NCBI GenBank assembly: GCA_002455335.1
Contig: DKKP01000358.1
Coordinates: 1 to 13,933, forward strand
From: Anaerolineales bacterium UBA6663
GTDB lineage: Bacteria; Chloroflexota; Anaerolineae; Anaerolineales; UBA6663
Direction of reading: 5' to 3'
DNA length: 13,933 nucleotides
Shown here: positions 1 through 6,437 of the stretch, one piece after another
How the letters are laid out: each line of letters opens with the position of its first letter
Position numbering within the stretch: the stretch's first letter is position 1
The notes under the pieces: generated by a model
Told to the model about the DNA's origin: nothing
Seen by the model: the letters and a program-made list of their open reading frames with translations, nothing else
The model's database searches: none
Made by a program: the position numbers and the translations under genes

Positions 1-224
1 CGGTCGAAGAGAAGACCGAGTTCACGGTTGTCTTGAAGAGCGTTGGCGACAAGAAGATCGACGTCATCAAGGTCATCCGTGCGCTGACCAACCTCGGCCT
101 CAAGGAGGCCAAGGACATGGCCGAGACTGCGGGCGCCAAGGTGCTCGAGGCCGTGAGCAAGGAGTCCGCCGAGGACGCCAAGAAGAAGCTCACCGAGGCC
201 GGCGCGACCATCGAGCTGGTCTGA
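1..224 (+). CDS. rplL: Ribosomal protein bL12 (L7/L12), C-terminal part, 5' end outside window
   Basis: Partial gene: the reading frame is open from base 3 to the TGA at 222-224, giving about 73 residues. These match the C-terminal globular domain of bL12, the ribosomal stalk protein that recruits and activates translation GTPases: [17 protein letters not shown], then [15 protein letters not shown], and the typical ending [14 protein letters not shown]. The TTG at 33 is only an internal leucine codon, since conserved bL12 sequence (EEKTEFTVV) continues upstream of it in the same frame. The N-terminal dimerisation domain and hinge lie outside the window. A strong hairpin follows 34 bases after the stop, and the next gene is a response regulator, so rpoB is not directly downstream here. 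Identity is near certain. Confidence 0.97.
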   Translation, partial: VEEKTEFTVVLKSVGDKKIDVIKVIRALTNLGLKEAKDMAETAGAKVLEAVSKESAEDAKKKLTEAGATIELV

Positions 225-258
225 GCCCACAGCGGCCGAAAGCCGCGACGTGGCGATT

Positions 259-300
259 GACGAAGGACGAAGGTTGAGAAACCTTCGTCCTTCGTCGTTC
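259..300 (+). terminator. Strong hairpin terminator after rplL
   Basis: A perfect 17-bp stem (259-275 paired with 280-296) closes a 4-base GAGA loop. The bases after it are only moderately T-rich (GTTCTACA), so it is not a textbook intrinsic terminator, but stem length and position 34 bases after the rplL stop make termination or 3'-end protection of the ribosomal transcript likely. Confidence 0.8.
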
Positions 301-341
301 TACACAGGGGGGCGTGAACCTACAATGTCTGCCGTCTGATG

Positions 342-347
342 TATATT
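342..347 (+). promoter_or_regulatory. -10 box for a probably leaderless response-regulator mRNA
   Basis: TATATT at 342-347 is followed by exactly 7 bases (TGTCCCC) and then the ATG at 355. A sigma-70-type promoter would start transcription at or within a base of the A of the ATG, and no Shine-Dalgarno sequence lies in front of it. No convincing -35 box is seen. An alternative -10 (TACAAT, 321-326) would give a leader of roughly 20 bases. Confidence 0.5.
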
Positions 348-354
348 TGTCCCC

Positions 355-1053
355 ATGACCAACAACCCAGTCCGAGTGCTTGTCATTGAAGACGAAGAGC
401 GAATCCGCCAGTTTCTGCAGCGCGGCCTGACGTTCGAGGGTTACCGCGTCGACACGGCCGCCGACGGCCCAACCGGGCTTTCGCTCGCACGCGAGAACAC
501 GCCCGACATCGTCGTGCTCGACTGGATGCTTCCGGGTATGGACGGGATCGAGGTCTGCCGCCGGCTGCGCGCCGGGGCGCCGACCCCGGTGCTCATGCTG
601 ACCGCCAAAGACTCGGTTGCGGATCGTGTCCAGGGGCTGGATGCCGGGGCCGATGATTATCTTGTCAAACCCTTCGCCTTCGACGAGCTCATGGCGCGCT
701 TGCGCGCACTCCTCCGTCGATCGGCGCCGGTGCAGCCCGAGACGCTGCGTTTCTCGGATCTGGCGCTCGACACGGGCACGCGCCAGGCCTTTCGCAGCGA
801 GCGCGCGATCGAACTGACCGCCAAGGAGTACGAGTTGCTCGAGCTCTTCCTGCATCATCCCCGCCAGGTGCTGACCCGAGAACTGATCTACGATCGCGTC
901 TGGGGCTACGACTTTGGCGGCGAGAGCAACATCATCGAGGTCTACGTCCGCTATCTGCGTCAGAAGACCGAGGCCTCCGGGGAGCCACGCCTTATCCATA
1001 CCGTACGCGGAGTGGGGTACGTTCTGCGGGAGGATACGCCGCCAGCCGGCTAG
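355..1053 (+). CDS. OmpR/PhoB-family response regulator
   Basis: A 232-residue two-component response regulator. The N-terminal receiver domain (about 1-120) has the acidic cluster E12/D13, phosphoacceptor D56 in [13 protein letters not shown], switch residue T83 in LMLTAKDS and invariant K105 in YLVKPF. The C-terminal winged-helix DNA-binding domain (about 130-225) has the typical [17 protein letters not shown], the [15 protein letters not shown] loop and the VRYLRQKTE...[12 protein letters not shown] ending. It should bind promoter DNA after phosphorylation by the kinase encoded 105 bases downstream. No Shine-Dalgarno precedes the ATG; a -10-like box 7 bases upstream suggests leaderless translation. 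Family assignment is secure; the regulon and signal cannot be read from the sequence. Confidence 0.95.
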   Translation: MTNNPVRVLVIEDEERIRQFLQRGLTFEGYRVDTAADGPTGLSLARENTPDIVVLDWMLPGMDGIEVCRRLRAGAPTPVLMLTAKDSVADRVQGLDAGADDYLVKPFAFDELMARLRALLRRSAPVQPETLRFSDLALDTGTRQAFRSERAIELTAKEYELLELFLHHPRQVLTRELIYDRVWGYDFGGESNIIEVYVRYLRQKTEASGEPRLIHTVRGVGYVLREDTPPAG

Positions 1054-1158
1054 GCCTCACGTAGCGCTCATCCGGCCTTAAGCTTGGGCCCAACCGCCTC
1101 TGGGAATCTGGTTGGGATGGCGAAGCACGCTGGGCCGAGGACCGCAACGGCCGAACCT

Positions 1159-2646
1159 ATGAGCCTCCGTCTCCGACTGACCCTCTGGTACTCGGGCGTG
1201 CTCGCCAGCGTGCTGTTCGCCTTCGGCACGGCTGTGTTCTTCTTGCTCGACCTCAATCTGACGCAGCAGGTCGACCAGACCCTGCAGGACGCGGCCCGCC
1301 AGATCAGTGACAACGGCGCGAGCATCACGATCGGCGGCCAATCGATTGCGACCATCCCCGACCTCGATGGCGATTTCGCATCGGCTGTCCTTTATGCCCA
1401 GATCTGGGTTCCCGCGAGTTCCGAGGGCGGTGAGTTGCCCCGGTTTGGCGCGCTCGAGCGCTTCAGCGCAACCACCAACTTCGTCGATCATCACGCGCCA
1501 CTCGACGCGGCCAGCCTCGAAGCGGGTCAGACCGGTTTCCGCGACGTAACGATCGATGGCTGGCATCTGCGCGTGTACACAGCGCGGCTGACAAACACAA
1601 GCAACATCGTGCTCGGTTACGTCCAGACTGCGACGGCGATGCAGATGGTCGATCGCGCCAAGCATCAGATGCTCGGCGTGCTTGTGATCGGCAGCGTCGC
1701 CGCCGTGCTTGCCGCTGGCGCGATCGGTTGGTTGGCCGCCGACCGCGCGCTCCGTCCGCTGAGCGTGATCACGCAGACCGCTCAGCAGATCTCGCGCGCC
1801 GACGACCTCTCGCGCCGCATCCCCGTCCACGGCCCGGGCGATGACGAGGTCACGCGCCTCGCCTCGGCCTTCAATGCCTCGATGGAGCGTCTGCAGCAAC
1901 TTTTCGTGGCGCAGCGCCGCTTCCTGGCCGACGTGTCGCACGAGCTCCGCACACCGCTCACCGCGGTGCGCGGCAATGTCGACCTGCTCGAGCGGATGGG
2001 TGGCGTCGACCCTGAGTCGCTTCACGACATCCGCTCCGAGACCGATCGCATGACCCGGCTCGTCGGCGACCTTCTGCTTTTGGCCCAGGCTGATTCGAAC
2101 AGCCTGCCTCTGGCGCACGTGCCGATCGACCTTGATACGTTGCTGCTCGAGACGGCGCGAGAGGCGCGTGTGCTTGGCAACGCCGTGCAGATCACCATCG
2201 GCGAGATCGATCAGGCTTCGGTGATGGGCGATCCCGATCGCGTCAAGCAGGTCTTGCTCAATCTGTTGACCAACGCGATCAAGTACACGCCGGCCGGTGG
2301 TCGTGTAACGCTGGGCCTTGGGCAGGTGGAGGGCTGGGCCCGCCTGACGGTCACCGACACCGGGCCCGGCATCGCCCCGGCCGAACAGAAGCAAATCTTC
2401 GAACGTTTCTACAGGATCGACAAGGCGCGCTCGCGCGCGATGGGGGGCGCCGGCCTTGGCCTGGCGATCGCGTTACGGATCGCTCAACTCCACGGCGGGC
2501 GGATCGAAGTTGCCTCTGAGGGCGTTCCGGGTCGCGGCTCGACGTTCTCGCTCTGGCTGCCGCTCAGGCCCGCTTCGCCGCTCAGCCAGGGCCAGCCGGG
2601 TTCGACGGCCAAGGCACCCGGTCTGCGACCCCGGACCACGCGGTGA
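1159..2646 (+). CDS. Membrane sensor histidine kinase (HAMP-HisKA-HATPase)
   Basis: A 495-residue sensor kinase, cognate partner of the upstream response regulator by position. From the ATG at 1159: TM1 about 8-32 (starting MSLRLRLTLWYSG), an extracytoplasmic sensor region of about 135 residues with no recognised fold, TM2 about 171-196, HAMP linker, HisKA with the phosphoacceptor H261 in FLADVSHELRTPL, N-box N372 in NLLTNAIKYTP, G1 box D400 in VTDTGPGIAP, and G2 box GAGLGLAIALRIA. The reading frame is open back to an ATG at 1084, but the extra 25 residues are hydrophilic and unlike family N-termini, which usually begin just before TM1, so 1159 is preferred. No strong Shine-Dalgarno is visible before either start. 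The stop lies 18 bases from the end of the convergent holB gene with no clear terminator between. Confidence 0.93.
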   Translation: MSLRLRLTLWYSGVLASVLFAFGTAVFFLLDLNLTQQVDQTLQDAARQISDNGASITIGGQSIATIPDLDGDFASAVLYAQIWVPASSEGGELPRFGALERFSATTNFVDHHAPLDAASLEAGQTGFRDVTIDGWHLRVYTARLTNTSNIVLGYVQTATAMQMVDRAKHQMLGVLVIGSVAAVLAAGAIGWLAADRALRPLSVITQTAQQISRADDLSRRIPVHGPGDDEVTRLASAFNASMERLQQLFVAQRRFLADVSHELRTPLTAVRGNVDLLERMGGVDPESLHDIRSETDRMTRLVGDLLLLAQADSNSLPLAHVPIDLDTLLLETAREARVLGNAVQITIGEIDQASVMGDPDRVKQVLLNLLTNAIKYTPAGGRVTLGLGQVEGWARLTVTDTGPGIAPAEQKQIFERFYRIDKARSRAMGGAGLGLAIALRIAQLHGGRIEVASEGVPGRGSTFSLWLPLRPASPLSQGQPGSTAKAPGLRPRTTR

Positions 2647-2664
2647 GCTCCGGCTCCTTGTCAT

Positions 2665-3669
2665 TCACAAAGTTGGCCACGACATAAGCATCACTTCGAG
2701 GGCCAACCGGGCGTTGATATTCCGTCCGAGCAAGTTCGCCGTCCGTGTAAGCGCCGCCAGGGCCTGTCGGCCGGCTGCCGGCGTGACCACGCGCGCGATC
2801 GCTGCGATGTCCGCGTCGAAGTCGAGGTTGGTTCGCGGCAGGTCGGCATCCGTCATCGCCAGAAGGACATCGCGCCAGAGGCTGGCCCATAGCTGCAACG
2901 TCGCCTGGATCTCGTCGACCGTGGCCTCGCGCGCCAGCCGCTCAGCCATCGCGAAACGTGTGACGCGGTTGGCGCTCAAAAGCGAACGGACCGCAGCCAA
3001 CGTGGTTTGCCTTTCGGCCAGCGAATCAGGATCGTGCGCCAACCGCAGCGCAAACCCCGGCCGTCCGCCCGAGACTCGTGCCAGGAGATCGGCGCGTTCG
3101 CGATCGATCGCGTGCCCGGCCACAAGGAAATCGCGGGTCTCGGCCGTCGTCAGTGGACGCAAGGCAATCACCTCGCAGCGCGAGCGGATCGTGGGCAGCA
3201 AGGCGTCGGCGGACTCGGCGGTCAAGATCACCACAACGTTCCCGGGCGGCTCTTCGAGCGTCTTGAGCAGCGCGTTCTGGCTCTGATCGTTGGCGGCGTC
3301 GAAACCGATCAAGCAGGCGACGCGTCGGCCGGCCTCGACCGGCTTGAGGTTGACGTCATAAATCAACTGGCGGATCGCCTCGATCTTGACCTTGCCAGTT
3401 CGGATGCGTTTGCCGCTGATCTCGGGCGTGACTTTGAGCAGGTCGGGGTGGGTGGCGCGGCTGGTCAAGAGGCAAGCGCGGCACTGGCCGCATGCGTCGC
3501 CGTCGACCGGGTTGTCGCAGAGCAAGGCGTTTGCCAGGTTGAGCGCCAGCGTCTCCTTGCCGACGCCCGCCGGCCCCGTGATCAGATAGGCATGCCGGAT
3601 GCGTCCGCGGCCCAGGTCGCGCTGCAGCATCTCTACTGCCCATCGATGGCCAGCCAGGTTCCAGGACAT
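2665..3669 (-). CDS. holB: DNA polymerase III, delta' subunit (clamp loader)
   Basis: A 334-residue AAA+ clamp-loader subunit, part of the complex that opens and loads the beta sliding clamp at replication forks. Visible features: Walker-type loop TGPAGVGKETLALNLANALL (31-50), zinc-module cysteines C51, C60, C63 and C66, the sensor/contact segment NALLKTLEEPPGNVVVIL (132-149) and the SRC motif (163-165) that supplies the arginine finger in this family. Length matches delta' rather than the longer gamma/tau subunit. An intact GKE/T loop is not universal in delta' proteins, so nucleotide binding is possible. The ATG at 3669 has no Shine-Dalgarno, but TATAAT ends 7 bases upstream, which implies a leaderless mRNA. 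It diverges from tRNA-Val and converges on the kinase gene. Confidence 0.93.
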   Translation of the reverse strand: MSWNLAGHRWAVEMLQRDLGRGRIRHAYLITGPAGVGKETLALNLANALLCDNPVDGDACGQCRACLLTSRATHPDLLKVTPEISGKRIRTGKVKIEAIRQLIYDVNLKPVEAGRRVACLIGFDAANDQSQNALLKTLEEPPGNVVVILTAESADALLPTIRSRCEVIALRPLTTAETRDFLVAGHAIDRERADLLARVSGGRPGFALRLAHDPDSLAERQTTLAAVRSLLSANRVTRFAMAERLAREATVDEIQATLQLWASLWRDVLLAMTDADLPRTNLDFDADIAAIARVVTPAAGRQALAALTRTANLLGRNINARLALEVMLMSWPTL

Positions 3670-3676
3670 GGTGCGT

Positions 3677-3682
3677 ATTATA
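3677..3682 (-). promoter_or_regulatory. -10 box (TATAAT) for holB, probably leaderless
   Basis: On the minus strand a perfect TATAAT is followed by 7 bases (ACGCACC) and the holB ATG. This spacing equals that of the response-regulator gene at 355 and places the transcription start on the start codon. No good -35 box is found at the usual distance. Confidence 0.65.
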
Positions 3683-3764
3683 CGGGCCCGCCGCGTCTCT
3701 GAACCGGTCTGACAATTCGCCCGAGCACAGACCCGCGAAGGCCCTCGATGAAACTGCGAAGACG

Positions 3765-3773
3765 TGTTATACT
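3765..3773 (+). promoter_or_regulatory. Extended -10 promoter of tRNA-Val
   Basis: TGTTATACT is an extended -10 element (TG, one base, TATACT). Transcription would begin around 3780, five or six bases before the mature tRNA 5' end at 3786. The -35 region (around 3745-3750) is weak, as is common for extended -10 promoters. Confidence 0.65.
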
Positions 3774-3785
3774 CCTCAGTCGCAC

Positions 3786-3859
3786 GGGCGGTTAGCCCAG
3801 TTGGTTAGAGCGCCGCGTTGACATCGCGGAGGTCATAGGTTCAAGTCCTATACCGCCCA
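3786..3859 (+). tRNA. tRNA-Val, anticodon GAC
   Basis: A complete 74-base cloverleaf. Acceptor stem 3786-3792 pairs with 3852-3858 (GGGCGGT/ACCGCCC), with discriminator A at 3859. D-arm 3795-3811; anticodon stem CCGCG/CGCGG (3813-3817/3825-3829) closes loop TTGACAT, so the anticodon at 3820-3822 is GAC, reading valine codons GUC and GUU. The T-arm ATAGG-TTCAAGT-CCTAT is perfect. CCA is not encoded (CAG follows), so it must be added after transcription. One oddity: the D-stem GCCC/GAGC contains a C12-A23 mismatch where GCTC would pair fully. Confidence 0.96.
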
Positions 3860-3866
3860 CAGAAAA

Positions 3867-4040
3867 GGCATCAGGCGTCAGGTATCGGGCGTCAGTTCAC
3901 CTACCGGCAGAGCCCGGGAAGCGCGAACTGGCACCCCAAACCTGACGCCTGATGCGTTCTGCGAGGCGTCAGGCTTCCGGTGCCGTTTGGCCTGCTGGCA
4001 GAGGCGCGGCAGCGTGAACGGACGCCTGATCTCTGACGCC
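3867..4040 (+). repeat. Palindromic repeat cluster with 7-base units (GGCGTCA family)
   Basis: Four heptads run head to tail at 3867-3894: GGCATCA, GGCGTCA, GGTATCG, GGCGTCA. Their reverse complement returns at 3940-3955, giving 16-bp perfect inverted arms (3868-3883 with 3940-3955), and a nested 6-bp stem (3893-3898 with 3925-3930). A second, diverged copy follows: GGCGTCAGG at 3965, an internal block at 3992-4021 matching 3901-3930 at 22 of 30 positions, and closing TGATCTCTGACGCC ending at 4040. No protein is supported here. It looks like two adjacent copies of a roughly 80-90-base non-coding palindromic element between tRNA-Val and the T-box promoter. Confidence 0.75.
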
Positions 4041-4058
4041 TTCCTTGACATCCTGCCG

Positions 4059-4064
4059 TATAAT
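4059..4064 (+). promoter_or_regulatory. -10 box of the thrS T-box transcript
   Basis: A perfect TATAAT, placing the transcription start near 4071, just before the first T-box helix. The TTGACA at 4045-4050 is only 8 bases upstream and cannot be its -35 partner; no good -35 is seen at 16-18 bases. Confidence 0.6.
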
Positions 4065-4070
4065 AATACT

Positions 4071-4321
4071 TACGGCATTGACCGGGACACCTCCACACCT
4101 GATCAGCTTCAGGGAGGCCGGGCCATCGACTGAAAGCCCAGCCAGTCAGACGGTGAGGGAGACCACCCGCGAGCAGCCTGCGCAGTAGGGCCATTCGGCT
4201 CGAACCAGGACGGGATGGCCCGTTATAGCCTAACAGAGGCCGGCACTGTGCTGCAGTGAAGGCAAATCTGGGTGGAACCGCGAAGCCAAGCTCTCGCCCC
4301 AGTTCGGGCGGGAGCTTTTTT
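4071..4321 (+). promoter_or_regulatory. T-box riboswitch (tRNA-Thr sensing) upstream of thrS
   Basis: A T-box leader that senses uncharged tRNA-Thr and lets transcription run into thrS when charging is low. The conserved T-box TGGAACCGCG is at 4273-4282, preceded by the usual AAATCTGGG. Upstream, the Stem I apical helix is GACTG/CAGTC (4128-4132/4143-4147). Stem II shows S-turn bases AGTA (4184-4187) and GAAC (4202-4205). Stem III is CACTG/CAGTG (4244-4248/4254-4258). The best specifier candidate is the threonine codon ACC at 4162-4164, followed by a purine, in GAGACCA on the 3' side of Stem I. The variable T-box base is A (TGGA), predicting U as the tRNA-Thr discriminator. Stem I pairing was judged by eye, so the specifier is tentative; T-box identity is firm. 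Confidence 0.93.
4288..4321 (+). terminator. T-box intrinsic terminator
   Basis: Stem 4289-4299 pairs with 4306-4316 (AGCTCTCGCCC with GGGCGGGAGCT, one G-U pair), with a 6-base loop and a run of six T at 4316-4321. It is mutually exclusive with the antiterminator formed by the T-box and is the off-state of the thrS riboswitch. Confidence 0.93.
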
Positions 4322-4322
4322 A

Positions 4323-4400
4323 ATTGCTGATTGTTGATTGCCGATTTCTGATTGCTGATTGAGGCCTCAATCAGCAATCAGAAATCGGCAATCAACAATC
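4323..4400 (+). repeat. 72-base perfect loopless palindrome made of 7-base repeats
   Basis: Bases 4329-4364 and 4365-4400 are exact reverse complements: 36-bp arms with no loop, centred on GAGGCCTC. Each arm is itself a run of heptads: ATTGCTG, ATTGTTG, ATTGCCG, ATTTCTG, ATTGCTG, ATTGAGG (4323-4364), mirrored after the centre. It is far more AT-rich than the genes around it. It lies between the T-box terminator and the thrS Shine-Dalgarno (4411-4416), so every read-through thrS transcript carries this hairpin. No gene is supported. It could be a mobile miniature repeat, an RNA-stability hairpin or a protein-binding site. Confidence 0.92.
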
Positions 4401-4419
4401 GCGAAGGTTCGAGGTGCTT

Positions 4420-6219
4420 ATGTCTGTCCCATCAGCCGTTCCCTACAACGAGACGGAGATCTATCGCATCCGTCACTCGCTGGCGCACATCATGGCTCAG
4501 GCCGTCACCGAGCTGTTCGAGGGGCATGCCAAGGTCGCGATCGGCCCGCCGATCGAGGACGGCTTCTACTACGACTTCGAGCTGCCGCGCCCACTCTCCC
4601 CGGAGGATTTCGAGGGGCTTGAGAAGCGTATGCGCCAGATCGTCAATGGCAAGTTCCCGTTCGTGCGTCGCGAGGTCAGCGCCGACGAAGCGCGCGCGAT
4701 CTTTGCCGATCAGCCTTACAAACTCGAGTTGATCGACGGCCTCGAAAAGGGAGGCACCGACGAGTACGGCAACGCGGTCGCCGAGAAGCCCGTGATCTCG
4801 ATCTACACGCAGGATTCGTTCACAGACCTGTGCCGCGGGCCGCATGTCGAGCACACGGGCCAGATCAACGCCCAGGCCTTCAAGCTGATGAGCGTGGCCG
4901 GCGCGTACTGGCGGGGCGACAGCGAACGGACAATGCTCCAACGCGTCTATGCCACGGCCTGGAAGGCGCCCAAGGATCTCGAACAGTACCTCTGGCGGCT
5001 CGAGGAGGCCAAAAAACGCGACCATCGGAAGCTGGGCCGCGACCTTGGGCTGTTCTACTTCTCCGACGCCACGGGCCCGGGCCTGCCGCTCTTCGCGCCC
5101 AAGGGCGAGATGCTGCGCCACCTGATGGAGAGCTACGTCCGCGACACGCAGACGCGCTACGGCTATCAACATGTCTGGACGGGAAACCTGGTCAAGGAGG
5201 ACCTTTACAAGAAGTCGGGCCACTACGACAACTACAAGGACTCGATGTTCCCGCCCATGGTCGACGAGGACGTGGCGTTCCGGCTCAAGCCCATGAACTG
5301 CCCGAGCCATATGACGCTCTACAACGAGATGGGCATCCGCTCGTACAAGGAACTGCCGCTGCGTTACGCCGAATTCGCCACGCTCTATCGCTACGAGAAG
5401 ACGGGCGAGCTCCACGGCCTGACACGCGTGCGGGCCCTGACGCAGGACGACTGCCACATCTTCTGCCGTCCCGATCAGATCGAGGCAGAGTTTTCGCTTT
5501 GCCTCCATCTGATCCGTGAGGTGCTGGCGCGTTACAAGTTCACGGATTATCGCGTCAGGCTTTCGCTGCGCGGCGATGAGGGCAAGTTCGTGGCCGACGA
5601 CGAGAAATGGACGGCCGCTACGGCCGCGTTGCGCCAGGCGCTCGACAAGAACGGCGTCGAGTACTACGCCGAAGAAGGCGAAGCCGCGTTCTATGGCCCG
5701 AAGGCCGACTTCATGGCCCAGGACGCGCTGGGTCGCGAATGGCAGCTCTCGACGATCCAGGTGGACTTCATCCAGCCGTCCCGGTTGGGTTGCGAGTACA
5801 TCGGCGAGGACGGCCAGCCGCACACGCCCGTGCTCCTGCATCGCGCCGTCACGGGCACGACAGAGCGCTTCCTGGGCGTGTTGATCGAGCACTACGCCGG
5901 CAACTTCCCGGTCTGGCTGGCTCCCGTGCAGGTCATGCTGATCCCGGTGGCGGATCGCCACAACGATTACGCGCGCTCGGTGGCCGAGCAACTCAAGGCG
6001 AAAGGTCTGCGGGTCGAGGTCGACGAGGGTAATGCGCGGATGCAGGCCAAGATCCGCGACGCGCAGGTTCAGAAGATCCCGTACATGCTGGTTGTCGGCG
6101 ACAAGGATCAGGCTGCCGGCGCGGTTTCGGTGCGACTGCGCTCGGGCGAGGATCTCAAGGCGAAGTCGATCGAGGAGTTCCTGGCGCTGGCCAAGACGGC
6201 GATCGACAGCGGCGATTGA
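4420..6219 (+). CDS. thrS: Threonyl-tRNA synthetase without TGS domain
   Basis: 599 residues; charges tRNA-Thr with threonine in the cytoplasm. The protein begins directly in the editing region: HSLAH (H19, H23) and DLCRGPH (C138, H142) are the residues that clear Ser-tRNA-Thr in E. coli ThrRS. The class II core follows, with zinc ligands C294 (PMNCPSHM), H346 (QDDCHIFC) and H474 (VLLHRAVTG), motif 2 around RYEKTGELHGLTR and motif 3 around GTTERFLGVLIEH, then an anticodon-binding domain to the end. The roughly 60-residue N-terminal TGS domain common in bacterial ThrRS (about 640 residues) is missing. GTG at 4414 is in frame, but it overlaps the Shine-Dalgarno GAGGTG (4411-4416), so ATG 4420 is preferred. 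Expression is controlled by the T-box upstream. Confidence 0.97.
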   Translation: MSVPSAVPYNETEIYRIRHSLAHIMAQAVTELFEGHAKVAIGPPIEDGFYYDFELPRPLSPEDFEGLEKRMRQIVNGKFPFVRREVSADEARAIFADQPYKLELIDGLEKGGTDEYGNAVAEKPVISIYTQDSFTDLCRGPHVEHTGQINAQAFKLMSVAGAYWRGDSERTMLQRVYATAWKAPKDLEQYLWRLEEAKKRDHRKLGRDLGLFYFSDATGPGLPLFAPKGEMLRHLMESYVRDTQTRYGYQHVWTGNLVKEDLYKKSGHYDNYKDSMFPPMVDEDVAFRLKPMNCPSHMTLYNEMGIRSYKELPLRYAEFATLYRYEKTGELHGLTRVRALTQDDCHIFCRPDQIEAEFSLCLHLIREVLARYKFTDYRVRLSLRGDEGKFVADDEKWTAATAALRQALDKNGVEYYAEEGEAAFYGPKADFMAQDALGREWQLSTIQVDFIQPSRLGCEYIGEDGQPHTPVLLHRAVTGTTERFLGVLIEHYAGNFPVWLAPVQVMLIPVADRHNDYARSVAEQLKAKGLRVEVDEGNARMQAKIRDAQVQKIPYMLVVGDKDQAAGAVSVRLRSGEDLKAKSIEEFLALAKTAIDSGD

Positions 6220-6222
6220 TGG

Positions 6223-6269
6223 GGTAGCGTGAGTGCACGCGGCGGAAAGCCGCGTGCACTCACGCTACC
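6223..6269 (+). terminator. 21-bp perfect hairpin after thrS (REP-like or terminator)
   Basis: Bases 6223-6243 are the exact reverse complement of 6249-6269, with a 5-base GGAAA loop. It starts 3 bases after the thrS stop. No T run follows (TGATACAT), so it may work as a 3'-end stabiliser, a bidirectional terminator or be a dispersed palindromic repeat rather than a simple intrinsic terminator. Confidence 0.65.
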
Positions 6270-6361
6270 TGATACATACTGAGCCGAACCAGGAGCGTCA
6301 CGGGCTCGACGGCGAGTTTTTGTCGGTCTGCGAGCGCAGTCTGTGCGGTCATCGCTTGAAG

Positions 6362-6367
6362 TATACT
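6362..6367 (+). promoter_or_regulatory. Possible -10 box upstream of the MEMO1-family gene
   Basis: TATACT lies 70 bases upstream of the ATG at 6438, in the 168-base gap after the thrS hairpin. The -35 region is poor. It is the only promoter-like element seen in this gap; the rest shows nothing recognisable. Confidence 0.35.
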
Positions 6368-6437
6368 CACGCCCACGTTTTCAGAGATCCGCGGACGTGC
6401 CTAACAATCGATGGTCGCCCTGCATTGAGGTTACGTG

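Noticed and set aside
1078..2394. 438-codon open frame on the minus strand opposite the histidine kinase
   Set aside because: Shadow of the kinase gene in high-GC DNA; its translation shows no family motif, while the plus strand carries full HisKA/HATPase motifs.
3007..3702. 231-codon plus-strand frame opposite holB
   Set aside because: Antisense shadow; holB has Walker A, zinc cysteines and SRC motif.
4045..4064. TTGACA followed by TATAAT upstream of the T-box, as a promoter pair
   Set aside because: The spacer is only 8 bases, far too short for one sigma-70 promoter; only the TATAAT is kept.
4204..4206. ACC in GAACC as the T-box specifier codon
   Set aside because: It belongs to the GAAC half of a Stem II S-turn paired with AGTA at 4184-4187; the ACC at 4162-4164 in Stem I is a better candidate.
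3901..4377. 158-codon minus-strand frame starting inside the palindrome
   Set aside because: It is translation of the heptad repeats, T-box and repeat cluster; the same first 16 residues arise on the plus strand only because the DNA is a perfect palindrome.
3867..4400. CRISPR-like repeats
   Set aside because: The units are 7 bases long and contiguous, with inverted partners; there are no 20-40-base repeats separated by unique spacers and no cas operon, the Cas4-like gene being stand-alone.
4432..5991. 519-codon open frame on the minus strand opposite thrS
   Set aside because: Shadow of thrS; the plus strand encodes a complete ThrRS with all catalytic residues.
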